From Perognathus longimembris pacificus (Eukaryota; Chordata; Mammalia; Rodentia; Heteromyidae): 64,000 nt of DNA. Numbering within the stretch: position 1 is the stretch's first letter; the number at the start of each line of letters is the position of its first letter. Where the stretch lies: NCBI RefSeq assembly GCF_023159225.1, contig NC_063164.1, positions 71,161,300-71,225,299 of the forward strand. The letters are read 5' to 3'. This document shows positions 1 through 12,185 of the stretch, piece after piece. The notes under the pieces are model-generated. The model made no database searches, was not told the origin of the DNA, and saw nothing but the letters and a program-made list of their open reading frames with translations. A program made the position numbers and the translations under genes.

Positions 1-539
1 TCCACAAATGCAGGATCCATTGCTCCTAAGGAGACACAAGAAGAAAGCATGTACTCTTCACACTGCGCATACTCTGACTTAGTGATTCAGAGAACATGGG
101 GTGGGGATGAAGTGGGAACATGCAGATAGTCCAGTCAGTCCATGGCCTTTCACTCCCAACCAGACACACTATGGTCTTTTAGGCATGATAGAAACCACAG
201 TCAGAAATTCCAGAAACTCAGAAAGAGACTGGAATACCTAATAAATCACTCAGGCCCACACCTCTCCACAGGGTAAGGTCATCAACGCAGTTGGTGCTAG
301 GCCATGGTGTTTCCTTTGACCCTCAAGAAGACTATACCTAGCTGAGGCCTCCATATTCTACATAGTGAGACTTTCAGACTTTCAGAAACAAACTTGATTA
401 ACCATTCAGAAGAGCACAGCAAATTCCCACCAGCTACCACGTCCCCAAACACTACATCTGCCATTTATTCTATTCCCAGTACTGTCATTTCCTGCCTGTG
501 GTGAACTAATTACACACAGTGGGAATTCTGGAGCTGCCG

Positions 540-690
540 GTTCTAATGTTTATTCTAATGTTAACTTGTCGTGTGACCTCAAAGATATGTCTCTAGTGCC
601 TTTATTTCCTCTGCTCTAAAAGCAAGATAAGGAATGACATGCTTGACAAAGTGCCCTAACCTAGTGCTACAGTCACTGTACCCTAGCAAT
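540..690 (+). repeat. Possible MIR SINE
   Basis: The order cgtgtgacctcaaagatatg, tttatttcctctgctctaaa resembles a MIR core and 3' part. Diverged. Confidence 0.35.
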
Positions 691-699
691 GCTCATGGA

Positions 700-2440
700 T
701 GGTAATTAACATGTCTCTGTCACTAAGACCTTTAAAGATAACTGATGACATGTTATGAAAAGCGTGGGCTCTCAAATGATATTTCCTCATTTGCTAAAAC
801 AGGTTTTAGTGTCAAATGCTACCTCTAAAATTGTTGATCAAAGCAGTCTCAGGTGGACTTTTTTGTCAATCAGTTTGCTTACATGGGATGTCCATAACTT
901 GTTAGTAATACCTCTGGGTTCTTCAGTGAGAAAAGCTAGTTACAACACATTCTGTATACAATATAATCATTCTAATCTGATCCTGGAGGTCTATGTGGAC
1001 ATAGAAAACTATGCCGTAAGTAGTAGCTGTTATAACTCAGTTTCTTTTGTTAGGACTCTAGTCCTCTTCTTATACTTTTGAGTAAGCAGTATATTAAAGT
1101 TACAGCAAACATGCCTGTACATGTTAAAAAAATTCAATGTAAATTTCCTCAGTCTCCTGTTTCTCTTGCATGGAAGTTTTAAATTTTGAGATAGTGATAT
1201 TTGTTCATCTTTTCCTCATAAATTAATCTTTTGCTCTTAACTACGGAATTTGTCATTTCTGCACAGATCTAATATGTAGTTTCTGCTAATTTATCTGTAA
1301 ATTGATTTTCAATATTCAACTTTGCAGAGTTTATTTTATAGACATGTTATGTTTATTGGGGTCCAAATTGATAACTGATTACATCTAAATGATGGTGCTT
1401 GACTTCAGCATACTTTCTCTGTGTATAATTATTTCAATAAATTTTAATGTAAAATACAATAGCCTGAATATCTACTATTTTTAAGGAAAGCTCGGGAAGA
1501 GATTATGAATCAATCCAATCATCACGGAATTATTTTGACTTCGATAGGGTGTCAGCTATGCAATAACTGAAATCACTCTGCCCCATTCAGTAGAAGACTT
1601 TGAGAGTATAATTGTAGGGTATGTCAGGACCCACTATTGTTTGAATTTTCTGCTTATTTCATGCTCCTTCTTGGGTGGCAATACTCTTCTAAGCCTGAAA
1701 CAACTGGAAATAACACTCTTTGGCCTGAAGAAGCATAAAAGCAAAAAAGTAGGAAAAACTCATTGTTTAATTCAGTCAAGATTTAGAACCATCATTTTTA
1801 CTCTATTGACTTCTTTTTCCTCTAGACATATTAAAAACCAGCCCTGCACAACATTTACTATATAAATTCGCACTTGTTTTTAGGTTTTTAATGTCAGAAT
1901 CTTGCCATTCCCAAGAAACTATAAATTCCTGGAATGCAAAGTCTGTGTTTATTGGAGGAGGGCAAAGGGGGACGGCAGGGGGGAAGGAGAGAAGAAGGAC
2001 TTACTTGTTAACTTACAGCTAGCTATTTCATTGCAGAATCCTGCCCACGGTGGGCACTCAAGAAATGCTGCCAACAAACCAACTCTTTTGACATTTCAAC
2101 CATCAGTGGAACCTAAGGTTAAGAAAGAATATATATCACAGAAATTTTCCATCTGAACTCTGCTCCCCCACTGAGAAATATGGACAGACTTTTGCCATCA
2201 GTTCACACCCTGAAGCACAAGACACGATGATCTTTCTTTTCATTTGCATAGCTACGATTCATCATTATCCAGCCCTATTTTTTATTCAACAAAATAGCAT
2301 TGCGCCATTAAGATTTCAGCATGTCTATTCTTGCACTGCCTATTTTGAATTGTGCCTTTTAAAGGCAACCACTCTAAGGAAAAAAAGATCGCTGCTTCTG
2401 AAATATATGTTTGGCTTAGTATTTGAATCTAAACTTTCTG
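700..2440. other. AT-rich single-copy sequence
   Basis: I see no gene, clear repeat or CpG-rich stretch. Short open frames have no recognisable domain. Confidence 0.5.
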
Positions 2441-2447
2441 GGTTTGT

Positions 2448-2450
<3 letters not shown>

Positions 2451-2501
<51 letters not shown>
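2451..2501 (+). repeat. (TG)n microsatellite
   Basis: About 25 uninterrupted TG units. The open frames across it are low-complexity artefacts. Confidence 0.95.
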
Positions 2502-2502
<1 letters not shown>

Positions 2503-3260
2503 AAAGGAAACTTAGAGAGGTTTCTCTGGAACAACTAGTTGTGGAGTCTTCAACCTTGTCATCCCTGATTTTAATTCCCTCCCCCAATAATTGCACTAGA
2601 GAAAACACATTTGTCATAAATGACTCAAATTACTCCCATGTATATGCCAATCACATCATTCTATGCTGTACATGTTTTCTCAGTACTATGTTTATTACCA
2701 GAAACACTCTGAAATATAATTCCTTTTTCTCTCTGAAAAATGCTCAACTTAATATTCTACTTAATTATGAAGTATGGTTTTTGAGATGTTGCTTAATTTT
2801 TTTAATCTGCTAAGAGATCAGGACTTTAAGAAACTGGGTGTTCCATTTCAAAATATACTCAGGTACTCAATACATAAAACAGAAAAGTAAACCTATAAGT
2901 ATGTCCTCCCCAGCCCTCCTCCTCCTCCTCCTCCTTCTCCTTTTACTTCTTCTTTTTAAAAAAATGGGAATGCAATAGAAGGAGGCCAGGGAAGACAGAG
3001 ATTATCTTTCATGCTGGTGAAGAAATTGTAGTTGACTCCCCTGATTCCTACTCCCATGCCCCAAGGAGTCCAGGCGACCTGAGAGGTAGAGTTACACACC
3101 AGTAAATGTTAACTTGCTGCCTCCTCAGTTCTCTCTCCCAGAATTTACCTAGGAATGTCAACTGAACAGTCAGGCTCACCTCATAGCATACATCAAGGAG
3201 TCCAGAAAATAAAATTTCATAATTCCTTCAGCTGTACATGGGGAAGAGTATCTAAAAACT
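2502..3260. other. Single-copy sequence with a short TCC run
   Basis: A (CCT)n run lies near 2914-2938. Nothing else recognisable. Confidence 0.5.
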
Positions 3261-3261
3261 T

Positions 3262-3640
3262 AATGTTTTAATCCATTTTATGTTGCTATCACAAAATACC
3301 CGAGGCTGGGTAATTAATGCTTGAAGAGAAGGTTCCTTTGGTTCATAATTCTGGAGACTCTGGAAAGTCCAAATAACAGGTGCCTGTGAATGGCAAGAGC
3401 CTCCTGGCTGTACAACCACACAGCAGAACAGCTGTAGGGGAAACTTCTGCATGCAGAAAGAACAGAGCACATAAAATGGCTTTGCTAATAGTCACTTTAA
3501 AAGGCAGTGTCCCTGTGAGTTGATCATATTCCAGTAGGACCCATTTCCTAAAGGTCCCCTACCTCTCTGTACACAGGGGATAAAGCTTCCAGCACATGGA
3601 CCTTGGGGAATAAACCACATCTAAACCATAGTGACATAAA
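3262..3640 (+). mobile_element. Old ERVL-MaLR-like internal relic
   Basis: The order tgttgctatcacaaaatacc, gaggctgggtaattaa, ttcataattctggagactct, then gaccttggggaataaacc resembles non-coding internal sequence of ancient MaLR elements. No coding capacity remains. Confidence 0.5.
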
Positions 3641-3644
3641 CAAA

Positions 3645-4990
3645 CTCAAATTCTGTAAGAACATTTAAACAGGAAGTCTAATTACAGCAGTTCCTAACCA
3701 CTACAAACCATGCTCAAGAAGAAAAGCATCATGGAATAATATTAGACATATGATGGGACACTGATCTAACAGTTTAATGGAGAAGAGGAAGGAAGACCCA
3801 ATCTCTCAGAAGACAGCTCCCTGTTATGTTGAAGCATTACTGAAATGAGGACAAAGTCTTACCCAAAATGTTGTCTCTAACATATTGCCCCTGGCGGTAG
3901 GATCCATAAGGCACAACTTTTTGCCAAGTTGTATTGTGCCTTTCCTTCTAGAACTGTACAAGTACACAATAATGATGGTTACTTGCTCACCTGTTCACCT
4001 GCTTCACTGTGAAGTGGGCATTGCTAAGGAGAACCCCCTGGTTCTTGTCTCTCTTCACTGTTGAGTTAATCATGTCTTGTGAATGCATGATCTACAGAAG
4101 AACTCCTGTAATAGCACCTGCTGATGCTGGTGGAAAATTAATTTTGAATGCCAACCCCACCTTCTAAAAGAGAATGTGTGGAAGTCTCCAAGCCTGAGAG
4201 ATCATGGAGAGTCCCTGTAGAAACACCTGTTCACTGCCAAGCTTTTTATCATTCCTGGAGGGTCTCCTCATCCCCTCCCATCCCACAGAATCTAGACTCA
4301 ACCCACACTAACACATTTCCCAGGGGGGAAAAAAAAATGTGTTTCCTTCTAAAGACTCAGAAGCAAGAATAAGAATACCTTTACTTGGCCCAAAGGTCAG
4401 CATTGAGACCAGGTGAAGCAAGGTCACAACTCAGGCCCTGGGGTGCTAGTTTTGCCCACGTGAGTGTGACTTTGCCCCTAGCTGCAGATATGAACCCCCA
4501 GATGTAGCCCACATTAGTGGCCCCAAAGGCCTCATCCATCCTGGACTCAATCTTCTTGCCAAGTTGCTTTCCACTTTCGCCCTTACAAAAGGGGAAGTAC
4601 GGGCTGGTGGAAGTCCAGGCCTTAAGAAACCACACAGCTTCTTACAACAGTCAGATCTGCCAGTGCTCCAGGAAAGTGGCCCTGTGCTGCCTCCCTCAGC
4701 CTGGACCCCATCTAAGGCAGATGTGAGCCTCAACTGCATAGCCAGGACAACTATGTATCCAAACCTAGCCCACCTTGTCCCTGTAGTTTCAGTCTCAATG
4801 TGGCAGTAATACGATTGCTACCACCCTAGATTTTGCCATATTTTGAACCACTGTGTTTTAATGGCATTGCTCTGCAAATAGTTAACTGATTCAGAATCTT
4901 AAGGAGCCTGTTTATATAATATGCTCCCTCTCCAGAAAAATGATCATTAATTTTAATGTGTTCATTATAATACATTTTGGTAAATTTATT
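3645..4990. other. Unassigned sequence
   Basis: The block 4381-4740 has overlapping minus-strand open frames of up to 97 codons, but I cannot link them to a known protein. Otherwise nothing recognised. Confidence 0.4.
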
Positions 4991-5052
4991 TAGCTAGTTC
5001 TCACAACAACCCTACAAGACAGACGGAATTTTTATCCTTAAAGATCAGGAAG

Positions 5053-5250
5053 ATGGGTGCCAATGGCTCAAGCATGTAATTAATTCTAGCTACTCAGAAG
5101 GCTGAGATCTGAGGACCTCGGTTAGAAGCCAGCCCAGACAGACAAATCTGAGAGAATCTCATCTCCAATTAACCAGCAAAAAATAAGCCAGGAGTAAAGA
5201 TGTGGTTCAAGTGGTAGAACTCCAACCTTGAGCAGAAAAGCTAAATGAGA
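5053..5250 (+). mobile_element. SINE, 7SL-like left half plus Geo-type right half
   Basis: The left half has tctagctactcagaaggctg; the right half has gtggttcaagtggtagaac and ccttgagcagaaaagct. It ends in a (GATA)n microsatellite. It appears to split a MIR-like repeat (4995-5040 and 5338-5425). Confidence 0.75.
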
Positions 5251-5256
5251 ATAGGG

Positions 5257-5258
5257 AT

Positions 5259-5320
<62 letters not shown>

Positions 5321-5334
5321 CAGATAGACAGATA
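5257..5334 (+). repeat. (GATA)n microsatellite
   Basis: About 19 tetramer units, the last few changed to GACA. It grew from the tail of the SINE at 5053. Confidence 0.95.
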
Positions 5335-5596
5335 ATGTCAGGTTGCAGAGACTCAGTAACATTGCCCATGGCTAAAAAGTGAAGCCAGGACTCAAACTCC
5401 AGTCACCAGGAATTAAAGGGTTTGCCCATGCCAAATGGTCTTATAAACCTAGCCCACCCTGCTTAAAATGTTGCTGTGTGATCTCATGCTTCTAGGGTAA
5501 AGTACACTGACACAGCAATTGGTACTGTACTCAATGTCAGCACAACATGGCACCTGCTTATTCCATCTAGACCTCTACTCCCTGATATTATGGGTG

Positions 5597-5692
5597 CCTC
5601 CTCCTCCTCCTCCTCCTCCTCCTCCCCCTCCCCCTCCCCCTCCCCCTCCCCCTCCCCCTCCCCCTCCTCCTCCTCCTCCTTTCCCTTCCTCC
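5597..5692 (+). repeat. (TCC)n-(TCCCCC)n-(TCC)n compound repeat
   Basis: A TCC block, then about seven TCCCCC hexamers, then TCC again. The minus strand has successive runs of five G separated by single A. Confidence 0.93.
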
Positions 5693-5699
5693 TAGAGCT

Positions 5700-8650
5700 G
5701 CTCTAATCCATGAAGCCTAGACCTTCCTACACCCACCAGGTCCCTCGAGTCTTTGCCATTTCCTCTTCCTGTACCCTCTAGGTCACTCTCTAGGACACAG
5801 GCAGAAAACCTGTCCTGTCCTCAGCTAAGTGTGCATGGACTACCCATCTTGTATCCTACAGGACCCCAGAAGTTCTCTGCAGAGAAATAAGGAGTATTGG
5901 CTGCTCATATTTGCTCACTTCTCTCCAGAGCCCAGCTGTGAACCTCTGGAGAGTAAGGCCTGGGATCTTACCTCCTTTCGGTCAGCCCAGTGGTTGGCAG
6001 GGCACCTGGTCTCATCATGTGAGCTTAATAATGTCTGGCTAAGTTAAAACACAAGGGACAAGGATATGAATGGTGGAGAAACTGATATAGAGACAAGAGA
6101 TTTCATTTTCAAATTCTAATAAACATTTCAAATTTCTAGTAAACATTTATTGAAGTGCTCAACACCCCTGAGTCTGCACCTCAATTACACCATTCCTTCA
6201 TAACTGTTTCCTCCACCAAAACTTTCCTTGAGGGCCTCTGTGTTCGCCATGGTGTTTTGGGATGGGTAACAAGAGGCACAGTATGTGCTTAGAACTGTGG
6301 TGGCATTAAAAACCTCCTCCAAACCTTCACTTGTAGCAATGCAAAATGAAGCATGCTGCTTCCCAAAGAGACAGGAACAAGTTTGTGTTAGAGAAAGACA
6401 CATTATTAAGGAATGAAAGGAAAATATTCCCGAGGTAGAGAGAAGACAAGCAAAAACCTGACATGGAACAGAAGAGGTGAATCACAAGAGCTAGCAAGTG
6501 ACTCACAGGGAGGCCCAGCTCTCAGCAGTCCCTGAGTGACTGACAGGTGGTTATTACCACCTTAACCTCAGAGACTCCCATTAAGGGGTCAGGGCTCAGC
6601 TGCCTGACAGCTCCTACAGAGGGATGGAGATGGAGACTAGGGCAGCTTTCAAAACCACAGGGCTCCCAGGTAGCTTTCAATCTGGGAGCAAAGGGGAAAC
6701 ATATCCAAATAGGAGTGTGATGAGCCATTCCAGGAAGTACTGAGGTCCTGTAAACACAGACTCCTTCCCCCTGACAGCTTCTTAGTCTCTAAGGAATGGT
6801 GTTTCTGTTGCTGCAGTCCCACATTCCTGGTGTTACCTGAGAAAGTAAGGGCGGCCCCAGGATAATGGATGCCCTAGGCCCCTTTCACATGCAGCCTGGA
6901 CCAAATATCAGACTTCTAGACAACTGAAATGTAAAAGCCAGAAAAGAGCTTCAGGATCAAGCCACCGAGTGGTACGCAAACCTTTTATTCAAACCAACAC
7001 TTGCAGAAACTGAGTTTGCTGTCTTTTGATCTCAAGGGTAAGCAACCCAAATTGTTGGTGCATGGTCTGCCTCTAGTATGACTCAAAGGAGTCTTGGGAA
7101 TTCTATTTGGAAATCAAGGATTTGATCCAAACCTGTAGCTTGCCATGGTGAAAATAATGGTTCAGACGGATGAGGTGACTCACCCAAAGTCACACAATAG
7201 GAAGGCAGGAGGAGGACCAAGGACCGGACTCCAGTCCTTAGCTGCTAGTCCAAATGCAACTTCCTCTACATGTGTCACAGTTTTCTAGGAAAGGCCCTGT
7301 ACCCTTTCCTGCATCCTTCCTCATTAGCAAGTCCCAGGCCATCTCTGGAGCTTATACTGGGTAAGCAACAATGGAGACTGGTATGTTTTACGAGGCATTT
7401 ATCACACCTAAAGGAAGCTCTGGTAAAGCCACTCAATCCCAAACCACCCACCCCCACCCTCACCTCCAACTCACCACCACAGTTGACCTCTAACACAGTC
7501 AGATCAACAGAGGTTGCAATGACCTGGACCTTTCTCAGGATCTCTTTGCACTTCCTGTCCTCTTTTGCATTAAATTAAATGGCTTTCTAGATAGCTGTCA
7601 TTTCTTCAATGTGCTGGCTTGGTCCCTATGCACTATTTGTGTTTGGATTCTAAAATGCTTTTTGCTCCTTTTCTGAAATTTCATTTGAGAAGTCTGCAAG
7701 GAGAGAAGCCAATGTTTAATCGTAGGGACTAGAGGGGACTTCACAAACAGCTTATAAGGCACAAACAGAGTAGTTATTTTCTATTCCCCTCTGATTGAAT
7801 TGGCTGCTTTATCATAGGCAGTAAACAATGTGATCTAGAAAGCTATCCACAGCCTTATCTTTCCTTCTCACAGAATCACAGGGAAGAAAGACATTGTAAT
7901 AATAAAAAAAAGGGAAATGAGAACTTCAGATTTGTTTAGAAGTTCATTAAATGTGAAAGGTTTGTGGGCACCATTCATTTTCTTTTGTAGCCTAAGACTG
8001 CAAGGGTTGCATTCCATTTCGTCAGTGGAATGACAAAAAAAAAAAAAGTAACCTGAAGTTATTTTCCTCATAACAAGAAATAGCACATAATAAAGCAAGA
8101 ATATTTTCTTCCTAAATTGAAAAGTAAAAATGGAACTACATATGCCTTACAATTCTGCAGATACTTACTTTTAAAAAAAGGGAAAGATTTAGGCTTTTAA
8201 AAGGTATAATATATTTAATTGCTTTTGCTAATACTATTTTCATTTTTTCTGGAAAGATGACTTAATAGTAAGCACTTAGGTATGAATATATATATATATA
8301 TGTATGTGTATATGTATATATCCTACTTAATCCTCTGAATTGACATGTATAAAATAGATGGTGTGTCCTCTTTACAAAGAAAGTTGAACATTCAATTAAA
8401 CAGAACAGGAAGCCCCCAAAGATCTGTGAGGAGCTCAGATTTGGAGTTGGATAATGCCCCCTTCCTTGTCAGCTCCACATCATAAGCATGTTTCATAAGG
8501 ACAATACTGAACAATCTCTGCAGGCAAGGTGAAGCAGGAATCCTATGCGAGTCATATTGAAGGTGATAGTAGCGGCTGGTGTTGAATTACCCCTGCCAGA
8601 CACAACAAATGGAGCCAGGAGCAGGCTGCACATAGATCGTCTGCTTATAA
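5700..8650. other. Mostly single-copy intergenic sequence
   Basis: Apart from the MIR at 7150 and a short TA run near 8287-8320, no gene or repeat was recognised. Confidence 0.5.
7150..7250 (+). repeat. MIR SINE fragment
   Basis: gatgaggtgactcacccaaa, gtcacacaataggaaggc match the MIR conserved core. Confidence 0.5.
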
Positions 8651-8658
8651 AGATTAGT

Positions 8659-8711
<53 letters not shown>
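8659..8711 (+). repeat. (TG)n microsatellite
   Basis: About 26 pure TG units. Confidence 0.95.
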
Positions 8712-8712
<1 letters not shown>

Positions 8713-8861
8713 AATAAAACATTCCAAAGAAAGAAGAGTTGCATATGAGAAAGAATAGTAATGGGTTGAATAAAATTAAAGGTTACTCCTACTGAAAAGT
8801 GGGAGCTGGATAAAACTATTTCTAATGGGATATCATAAGATATCACAAGAAATGTACTCAC

Positions 8862-8931
8862 TGCCTTATTATGTAACTGTACCCCTTTTGCACAACACCT
8901 TGTCAACAAAATTTAATTAATAAAAAAAGAT
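8862..8931 (+). mobile_element. Short L1 3' end
   Basis: About 70 bp resembles the L1 3' terminus (caagaaatgtactcac, then atgtaactgtacccc) and ends in an A-rich tail. It is a severely 5'-truncated, diverged copy. Confidence 0.6.
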
Positions 8932-9355
8932 TTCTAATGGGAGCTGAAGTTAGTTTTGAAATCACTTGGTTCTACAGTATAGAAAGTAAATGTTTCAACA
9001 ATAAAGTAAGATCCCCAAATCCTAAGAGTGAAGCCCATATCTCTAATCTGTTTCCTCTGATTCTTACTTTTAATGGAAAACACTTGCCAGAATTTTTAAC
9101 TTCCAAGTTTCCTGTGTATCTACCCCAAAAGGTCTCTCTATAAGCATGCTGAGACACCATGTTTAATTCATCTTGGGATCCCAGCCCAGGAGCTGCGGTA
9201 TAGTGGGTATTCAAAGAATGGCAAGCAAGATGGAAATATTAGTCTTTTATTTGTGTTTTGAGTGAATGCTTATGTGTTAGAAAATTTCAGCCAAACCTAA
9301 GAAATAAAGAAAAAAAGAAGAGAGAAATTAAAAAAGAGAGAGAGAGAAGAAAAGT

Positions 9356-9552
9356 GGGCTGGGAATATGGCCTAGTGGCAAGAGTGCTTGCCTCTTATAC
9401 ATGAAGCCCTGGGTCGGATTCCCCAGCACCACATATGTAGAAAATAGCCAGAAGTGGCACTGTGACTCAAGAGGTAGAATGCTAGCCTTGAGCAAAAAAG
9501 AAGCCAGGCTCAGACAGTGCTCAGGCCCTGAGTACAAGGCCCAGGACTGGCA
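9356..9552 (+). mobile_element. IDL-Geo dimeric SINE
   Basis: The left tRNA-Ala-like half (gatatggcctagtggcaag-type start, then ccccagcaccacatatg) is followed by the right half (agccagaagtggcactgtga, tgctagccttgagc, aaggcccaggactggc). Its tail has become a long GA-rich repeat. Confidence 0.85.
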
Positions 9553-9652
9553 GAGAGAGGGGGGGGGAGAAAGGGGACAGGGGGAGAGGGGGAAAGGGAG
9601 AGAGGGGGAGAGAGGGAGAGGGGGAGAGGGGGAGAGAGGGAGAGGGGAAGAG
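9552..9652 (+). repeat. GA/GGGA-rich polypurine tract
   Basis: Almost purely purine on the plus strand, built of gagagggggag-like units. It follows directly on an IDL-Geo SINE. Confidence 0.9.
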
Positions 9653-9654
9653 AA

Positions 9655-9745
9655 GTTGGGTTTGGAAGTATGGTTCAGTTGGTAGAGTGCTAGCCAATAA
9701 GAAAAAGCATCAGATATTGAGTTTGAGAACTGGTCTCAGATCATA
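9655..9745 (+). mobile_element. Diverged SINE half
   Basis: tatggttcagttggtagagt, then gctagccaataag resembles the Geo-type right half, isolated and mutated. It follows the GA-rich tract. Confidence 0.45.
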
Positions 9746-9949
9746 AAAACAAAAGAAAGTTTCAGCCCAATTCCTTAGCATCTAGATATTACATGAGCAG
9801 ATACTTCAGAGAAAGGACTTCTTTTTAGTGGCCACTATGCCAGCCTTCCCAATGCATAGGCCACAAGGAGGTTTTTATTCCTTCCCTGGGAGAAACAAGC
9901 CAGCAACTCTACCACCCAGACTCACAAAGTAGAAAAATGATCATAGAAA

Positions 9950-10032
9950 AAAGTCTCATACTACCTTACATATGTAACTGTAACCCCTCTGTACATCACC
10001 TTGACAACAAAATTAAATTTTATAAATAAAAG
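9950..10032 (+). mobile_element. Short L1 3' end
   Basis: The sequence tatgtaactgtaacccctct, then tacatcacc, is followed by an A/T-rich tail. It is a terminal fragment related to the L1 3' ends elsewhere in the window. Confidence 0.6.
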
Positions 10033-10299
10033 TAAAAAGACTCATAAATGCTACCAATGAAGAACATCAGAGAGATAAGACAAAGATATCTGTTCTGATC
10101 ATTTCTATTCAACCCCATATTGCCATTTCTAACAAAGTCAATTAGGCAAGAATAAATGAATGAGTGGCATACAGACTGGAAAAAAAGAAGGAAGATAGTT
10201 AACATGCCCCCACTTGTAGATGACTAGAAAATCCAATGAATTCACACAAACATGATTAGCACTGACATAGTTTAGCAGGGTTTTAGAATTCAGGATGAA

Positions 10300-10470
10300 A
10301 ACACAAGAATCAACTGCATTTCTATGCACTACCAACACACAACTCAAAAATAAAATTAACAACCTCATCTAGACTGCATGACAAAAAATAAAATGTTCAG
10401 TAATACAGTTAAGACTTGCACACTGAAAATTACAGAACCTAATAGAAAGAAGTTGAAGAAGATCTAGGTA
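10300..10470 (+). mobile_element. Old L1 ORF2 remnant
   Basis: Diverged, A-rich sequence (aattacagaacctaatag, then agaagttgaagaagatc) resembles the end of the RT region in old mammalian L1s. No frame survives. Confidence 0.4.
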
Positions 10471-10474
10471 AGTG

Positions 10475-10865
10475 GATGTGTTTGTCAACTGTTACTATGA
10501 CAAAATGCCTAAGATCAAAACTAGAAAACGAAGAAAGGCTTATTTTCGCTTATAGTTTCAGAAGTTTCTGTGCAGAGTTGGCTGGATCCAATGCTTTATG
10601 CCTGAGCTGAGGCAAAACACCATGAGAGATGACACACGGTGAAAGAAAGCTGCTCACCTAGTGGTGACTGGGAAGTCAGGGTTGGGGGCAGGGGCAGATC
10701 CTGAGTCCAAGATTCTCTTCAAGTTCAGACTTCCAGTAACCTAACTACTTTCCACCAGGGCCCCCCTCTCCTATAGTGTCCATCACTTCCCATTAATACC
10801 AACAGCTGAGAACCTATCTTCAACACATAAATGTGAACATGGCCGAAGTCTGGATTCATATGTAC
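10475..10865 (+). mobile_element. Old ERVL-MaLR-like internal relic
   Basis: The pattern begins gtcaactgttactatgacaa and runs through ggcttattttcgcttatag, ctgctcacctagtggtgac and a CTCC-rich block. It resembles non-coding internal sequence of ancient MaLR (THE1/MST/MLT type) retroelements. It is highly diverged with no coding capacity. The assignment is from pattern memory. Confidence 0.4.
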
Positions 10866-11029
10866 AAATAGAACAATGAAGCCAGTAGAAATTGTTTTAG
10901 ATGGGGGAAAGCAGGAAAGGGAGAGTGATAGAAGGGTAAATTTACTCAGGATACATCTTATGCATGTTTGGAAATGTCACATGAATCACTCCTTGTATAA
11001 CTAATGGATACAAATAAATTTTAAAGTGT

Positions 11030-11450
11030 TAATAAAGAAAAGTTGAAATAACTCAAATATTCTCTGACATAGGAATAGAAAAAGAAGTTATACCATATCT
11101 ACATAATGAAATATTATTCAAACATGAAAAAGTTTATGTTAAACCCTGAAACCATTATAAATTTTAACTCTGTAAATATTATGTTAAATAAAAGAAATGA
11201 GACATAAGAAGACAAATATTTTTGGATTTCATTTATATGAAATGTCTTGAATAAGCAAAATATATCAGGATATTGGTTAGACTGGTGATTTACCAGGAGA
11301 TGGGGAGGTAATAATGGAATAATTATAATGGGAATGGCACATTTTTGAGTGATAAAAATATTCTGGAATTAGATAGTGATGGTGGTTACACAATTTTGTA
11401 AAGGGGAAATTTTATGGTGTTTCTGTTATATCTCAATTAAATAGTAAGGG
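11030..11450 (+). mobile_element. Old L1M-type 3' UTR
   Basis: The order of motifs (acataatgaaatattattca, ggatttcatttatatgaaat, gatagtgatggtggttaca, ttatatctcaattaaat) matches the 3' end of ancient L1M subfamilies common to placental mammals. Non-coding and diverged. Confidence 0.6.
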
Positions 11451-11493
11451 TGAGTTATTTAAATATACTATTGATGAGAATTCCATTGGTAGG

Positions 11494-11667
11494 ATTCCTT
11501 CCTTCCTTCCTCCCCTCCCTCCCTCTATTTCTCCCTTCTTTTTCCTTTCTTTCTTTTTTCCTTCCCTCCTCTTTCTCTCCTTCCCTTCTTTTTCTTTCAT
11601 CTTTCTTTTTTCCTTCCTTCCTTCCTTCTTTCCTTTCTTCCTTCCTCTTTTTTCTTTCTTTCTTTTT
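11494..11667 (+). repeat. Polypyrimidine (TTCC/CTTT)n tract
   Basis: About 170 nt, almost all C and T, with TTCC, CCCT and CTTT units. It lies at the tail side of a reversed SINE. Confidence 0.92.
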
Positions 11668-11668
11668 T

Positions 11669-11879
11669 GTGCCAGTCCTGGGGCTTGAACACAAGGTCTG
11701 TGTACTATCCCTGAGGCTTTTGTGCTCAAGGCTATAATTATATCACTTGAATCACACCTCAAGTTTTGGCAGTTAACTAAAGATAAGAATCTCAAGGAGT
11801 TTCTGTCCAGGCTGGCTTCCAACTGCAATCCTCAGATCTCAGCTTCCTGCAGAGCTGGAATTATAGACATAAGCCTGTA
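11669..11879 (-). mobile_element. SINE, 7SL-like/Geo dimer
   Basis: On the plus strand: gtgccagtcctggggcttga, tgctcaaggctataatt, ctcagatctcagcttcctg. The adjacent long polypyrimidine tract (11494-11667) is the expanded tail complement. Confidence 0.7.
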
Positions 11880-11999
11880 AATGACAAGTTTAGGAAGTAG
11901 ATATCACATTTAACCTGAAACTTTAAATTATAAGGACTTATGCTCAGGCAGTAATTAGGAATATCACATCTTTGGCTATATGCATGTTCTTGTTTAAAA

Positions 12000-12185
12000 T
12001 ATCAAAATACTGGAATTATCCTGAAGGGACAAGAGAAACTTTGTTAAACTAATTCCTATACATCTGCTCACTGGAATATGATTCAGAGATCAAAATTATG
12101 TGTATGATTTCTATTGTGAGCTAGAAAGGAGGTTTTGTGTAGGCAAAGCAGCATATATAGCGTGATCCTATTTTTCTACACTATG
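12000..12185 (+). mobile_element. Old L1M remnant
   Basis: Phrases such as ctggaatatgattcagagat, aggcaaagcagcatat and gcgtgatcctatttt match the end of ORF2 and the 3' UTR of old L1M elements. Confidence 0.4.

Larger units (their letters stand above)
4995..5425 (+). repeat. Possible MIR split by a SINE
   Basis: ctcacaacaaccctacaaga before 5040 and agtaacattgcccatggcta, then ggactcaaactcc after 5338 look like one MIR interrupted by the SINE and GATA repeat. Confidence 0.4.

Noticed and set aside
2340..2813. Cys-Val or Thr-His repeat proteins across TG/CA tracts (also near 8545, 24335, 35683, 39693, 41889, 44820, 62093)
   Set aside because: They are translations of dinucleotide repeats, not genes.
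4381..4739. Overlapping minus-strand open frames (84 and 97 codons)
   Set aside because: Could be a decayed pseudogene, but I cannot name a parent, and there is no A tail or duplication.
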